From the NCBI RefSeq assembly GCF_023078495.1, contig NZ_CP095742.1, positions 2,294,001-2,358,000 on the forward strand: a DNA stretch of 64,000 nucleotides. The letters run 5' to 3'. The DNA is from Luteibacter aegosomatissinici. Its GTDB lineage: Bacteria > Pseudomonadota > Gammaproteobacteria > Xanthomonadales > Rhodanobacteraceae. The position numbers and the translations under genes are program-made. Position 1 is the first letter of the stretch. The number at the start of each line of letters is the position of its first letter. The notes below the pieces were generated by a model. It was not told where the DNA came from and searched no databases. It was given only the letters and a program-made list of their open reading frames with translations. Positions 61,570 to 64,000 of the stretch are shown piece by piece.

Positions 61570-61586
61570 GGATTCCCGATTAATCC
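61570..61586. promoter_or_regulatory. Candidate LysR operator GGATT-N7-AATCC
   Basis: Five-bp inverted arms beginning 3 bases upstream of the LysR start codon, so it also overlaps its ribosome site region. Plausible autoregulatory site. Confidence 0.4.
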
Positions 61587-61730
61587 ACGCGGCAAATGTC
61601 ATCAATCAAGGAGCGGGCAGCGCCTATGCTTTCCTCAACGGTTGGTGAGGCAGCGCGACCGTTCCGAACCTTTCAGCAGGCATTCGCCCAAGGCTCATCC
61701 CACGATTCGTTTTCACAAAAGGTCCCCGCC

Positions 61731-62516
61731 ATGAAAACTCCCTCGATCAAGCGCGCCATCCTCGCTTCCCTGGTTGCCATGTCGCTCGCTACCACCGTCG
61801 CCGCGCAGGCCGCGGAAGGCGTCCAGAATATCGTCCTTGTCCACGGTGCGTGGGTGAACGGAAGTGGCTGGAAGCCCGTTTACGATATTCTCACAAAAGA
61901 CGGTTACCACGTCTCCGTGGCCGAGCATCCGCTGACCTCGTTCCAGGAGGACACCACGGCGGTGAAGCGCATCGTCGATATGCAGAGTGGCCCGACCATT
62001 CTGGTGGGCCACAGTTATGGCGGCGCCATCATTACCGACGTCGGTAACGATCCTAAGGTGGTCGGGCTGGTCTATATCGCCGCGCATGCGTTGGACCAGG
62101 GCGAGACGGAAGTCTCCAACGGCAAGAAGTACCCCAGCGCAACCAGCAAGACCCCGGATATCAAGAAGACCGCCGACGGCTTCCTCTACCTGGATCCCAC
62201 CAAATACGCGGCCGACTTCGCCGCCGACCTGGCGCCGCAGCAGGCCCAGTTCGAAGCGAATGCGCAGGAACTGACCGCCGCGACGGTATTTGCCGCGCCG
62301 GCAGGACACCCGGCGTGGAAGGACAAGCCCAGCTGGTACGCGGTGGCCACGGCAGACCGGATCATCAACCCCGATCTGGAGCGCATGTACGCCAAGCGTG
62401 CCAACAGCCACACGATCGAGATCGCCGGGGCCAGCCACTCGGTGTACCAGTCGCACCCGGAAGAGGTGGCGGCGTTGATTGAACAGGCCGCGAAGACGGC
62501 GGGAGCGGCGAGGTAA
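61731..62516 (+). CDS. Exported alpha/beta hydrolase
   Basis: The start MKTPSIKRAILASLVAMSLA gives 261 aa with a signal peptide ending near AQAAEG. Hydrolase features: IVLVHGAWVNGSGWKPVYDI (HGAW oxyanion loop), nucleophile VGHSYGGAIITDV (GHSYGG), acid and His in ADRIINPDLERM and IAGASHSVYQSHPEEVAALI. It is an esterase-like or methyl-esterase/hydroxynitrile-lyase-like protein acting in the periplasm. The substrate is unknown. It is likely controlled by the divergent LysR gene. Confidence 0.88.
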   Translation: MKTPSIKRAILASLVAMSLATTVAAQAAEGVQNIVLVHGAWVNGSGWKPVYDILTKDGYHVSVAEHPLTSFQEDTTAVKRIVDMQSGPTILVGHSYGGAIITDVGNDPKVVGLVYIAAHALDQGETEVSNGKKYPSATSKTPDIKKTADGFLYLDPTKYAADFAADLAPQQAQFEANAQELTAATVFAAPAGHPAWKDKPSWYAVATADRIINPDLERMYAKRANSHTIEIAGASHSVYQSHPEEVAALIEQAAKTAGAAR

Positions 62517-62593
62517 AGCGACGTTTCGCCAGCCGTATTCCGACAAATGCAGCATAGCTGCCGGCCAGATCAGTGCCGGCAGCTATAGCCTTT

Positions 62594-63397
62594 TCAGATC
62601 GTGCGATCCCATATGGCTTTCCCTGCCGCCATGGCCCAGTCGGCGGTGTCCTTCGGAAAGATATTCCGGAAGGGGCCGGTGGTTTTCGGAATGAGTTCGA
62701 CCATCTTCCCGATCATGTCCTCGGGATTCAGGCGCATCTCTGGCTTATCGAGCAGGGCATTCGTCTGCGCTTTGTACGATGCGCGGGTGGTGAAGTTCAC
62801 GTCATCGTCCAGCCAGCGGTAGGCGGCCTCGACCATGCGCTCGTTGAATCCCGTGAAGAACGGCCCGGGGTTGATCGTCTGCACCTGGATACCGAATTCC
62901 TTCAGCTCATCCTGCATCGCCTCCGCGATCGCCTGGAGCGCATGTTTGGTGGCCGAATAGCTGGCCAGCATGCCAGGGCTGACCACGCCAAGGATCGAGG
63001 AGGTGAACACCACCTTTCCTTTTACCTTGTTCTTGACCCAGCGGCGTACGACGCGCTGTGTCAGGTCGAGCAAGGCGAATACGTTGACCTCGAAATTGTG
63101 CTTGAGGATCGGGATGGGGATCTCCGCGATGGGTCCGGCCTCGCCGATGCCGGCATTACTGACCAATACGTCGAAATCGAGCTTCGCGGCGGCCGCGATG
63201 TCATATGGGTCAAGCAGGTTTAGCTTGGTGACGCTGAGGTTGGGAATGCCTTCAGCGGCGGCCCTGTCGCGCAAGGCAGTGACCTGTGGCCAGGATTCGG
63301 CGGTAGCGATGACAGTGTGGCCCTTTTTGGCCAGGCCTATCGCGGTTCCTTCGCCGAGGCCGGAGCCTGCGCCGGTAATAAGGATCGTTCTGGGCAC
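62594..63397 (-). CDS. SDR-family oxidoreductase
   Basis: A 267-aa classical SDR. TGAGSGLGEGTAIGLA at the start, VSNAGIGEAGPI, TSSILG and YSATKHALQAIAEAM with catalytic Tyr/Lys. The nucleotide-binding residue after strand 2 (TAESW) differs from the Arg-rich loops of the other two SDRs in this window, so NAD(H) may be preferred. The tail is long and proline-bearing (KTTGPFRNIFPKDTADWAMA). It is a single gene; the substrate is unknown. Confidence 0.88.
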   Translation of the reverse strand: MPRTILITGAGSGLGEGTAIGLAKKGHTVIATAESWPQVTALRDRAAAEGIPNLSVTKLNLLDPYDIAAAAKLDFDVLVSNAGIGEAGPIAEIPIPILKHNFEVNVFALLDLTQRVVRRWVKNKVKGKVVFTSSILGVVSPGMLASYSATKHALQAIAEAMQDELKEFGIQVQTINPGPFFTGFNERMVEAAYRWLDDDVNFTTRASYKAQTNALLDKPEMRLNPEDMIGKMVELIPKTTGPFRNIFPKDTADWAMAAGKAIWDRTI

Positions 63398-63545
63398 GTG
63401 GAGTACTCCTCTGGTTCAGAGGTGGTGGCCTGCCGTGCTCGATGGGAAACCTTTTGCGGCGCGGGTTCCATTGTACGTAGGTGTGGATTCGCGGATGGCG
63501 GTAGCTTCCTGCAAATCGGGTGGTTATAGCCAATGGGTAAGGCCG

Positions 63546-64000
63546 TTACCCCGGAGAAACCGCCTTCACGTAGGTGGCCTTTTCCCGCAATAGCGCATAG
63601 GTCGCATCGTCGGGGAATTGGGTCAGGAGGTAGCGTGGCGGCACCAGATCGCCATGCGGCTGGCGCAGTTCGGGCACGTGGGGCAGCGCATCGGCCCACT
63701 CGATTTCGAGAAGCTCGTTCCTCTGGCGGCAGAGGAGCCAGAGAAGGTCGCATTCAGGCAGGAGGGTTCGCACATCCCGTGTCCATTGGGCGGACCCGGT
63801 AATCCGCCCTGTTTCGGTATTCTGGGCCGCCCGGTAGGTCGCAACGAAGACGTCGACCTGTTCCTTGTCATGGATTTTCTCAAGCAACGTCTTCTGATCG
63901 CCGTACATCCCATCGAGACGTTTGTAGCGTGCAAGCGTCAGCCTGCGCTTAATGTCAGGCGGTAGTGGTGCCTCGAATGGCGTCCATGTGCCTTCGCGCA
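63546..64000 (-). CDS. Hypothetical protein, N-terminus outside window
   Basis: The frame is open from the window edge through an internal ATG at 63908 to the stop at 63546. At least 150 residues are visible, with REGTWTPFEAPLPPDIKRRL upstream of the ATG, so the gene starts outside. It is hydrophilic with Trp- and acidic-rich parts (CDLLWLLCRQRNELLEIEWA; VDVFVATYRAAQNTETGR). I do not recognise a domain. The lower-GC character and location downstream of ordinary genes suggest an accessory gene. Confidence 0.6.
   Translation of the reverse strand, partial: REGTWTPFEAPLPPDIKRRLTLARYKRLDGMYGDQKTLLEKIHDKEQVDVFVATYRAAQNTETGRITGSAQWTRDVRTLLPECDLLWLLCRQRNELLEIEWADALPHVPELRQPHGDLVPPRYLLTQFPDDATYALLREKATYVKAVSPG

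Overview
The window is high-GC, densely packed gammaproteobacterial chromosome. Several features point to the Xanthomonadales, most likely Rhodanobacteraceae (Luteibacter/Dyella-like): many LysR/oxidoreductase pairs, a LytS/LytTR system, a Reg_prop sensor kinase, NodT-type outer membrane factors, a DUF3313 protein, and a dispersed palindromic repeat with core GTAGGAGCGCGCTTGCGCGC. This placement is inference from style and gene content; there is no rRNA or tRNA in the window to test it. No CRISPR array, insertion sequence or integrase was seen.

Layout. 1-2.1 kb: end of an isochorismatase-like hydrolase, a secreted cupin, and two lower-GC orphan genes of immunity-protein style. 2.2-8.3 kb: an AhpD-like/SDR pair with a divergent LysR gene, two small exported proteins, a LytS/LytTR two-component system, then about 680 bp of structured non-coding DNA. 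8.3-17.5 kb: an aldo/keto reductase, an orphan LuxR-type response regulator facing a stand-alone winged-helix protein, a five-gene minus-strand stress/redox operon (GlcG-like, zinc alcohol dehydrogenase, DJ-1/PfpI, ABM monooxygenase, MFS exporter), and a Kef-type antiporter. 17.5-30.2 kb: a giant propeller histidine kinase, a metallo-beta-lactamase-fold hydrolase, a LysR/SDR pair, aquaporin Z, a FrnE-type DsbA gene broken by one in-frame TAA, a Tat-exported phospholipase C and a SUKH-family protein.

30.4-50.1 kb is the most striking region. It is two convergent operons plus a kinase cluster that together look like a bacterial sphingolipid (ceramide) production and export locus. The minus-strand operon encodes, in transcription order, a fatty acyl-AMP ligase, an NAD-dependent epimerase-like ceramide reductase (CerR type), an acyl carrier protein, a serine-palmitoyltransferase-like alpha-oxoamine synthase, a polysaccharide/lipid flippase and an unknown protein. 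The facing plus-strand operon starts with a GNAT-fold protein resembling bacterial ceramide synthase and continues without a break into an MdtABC-like RND pump (adaptor, two pump subunits, outer membrane factor). Upstream of the ligase lie an LpxO-like lipid hydroxylase and three paralogous thymidylate-kinase-like P-loop kinases of unknown substrate. The reading is: acyl chain activation, loading on ACP, condensation with serine, 3-keto reduction, N-acylation, possible hydroxylation and phosphorylation, then flipping or efflux.

50.2-53.1 kb holds an acyl desaturase, its ferredoxin reductase and a divergent FabR/DesT-type repressor, with palindromes in the shared promoter. 53.2-64 kb is ordinary accessory metabolism (YaeQ, sorbosone dehydrogenase-like lipoprotein, DOPA-dioxygenase/esterase pair, EamA exporter, LysR regulators, hydrolase, SDR). 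It includes one membrane protein gene that carries a palindromic repeat inside its reading frame and a second repeat forming its stop codon. The window ends inside an unidentified gene.
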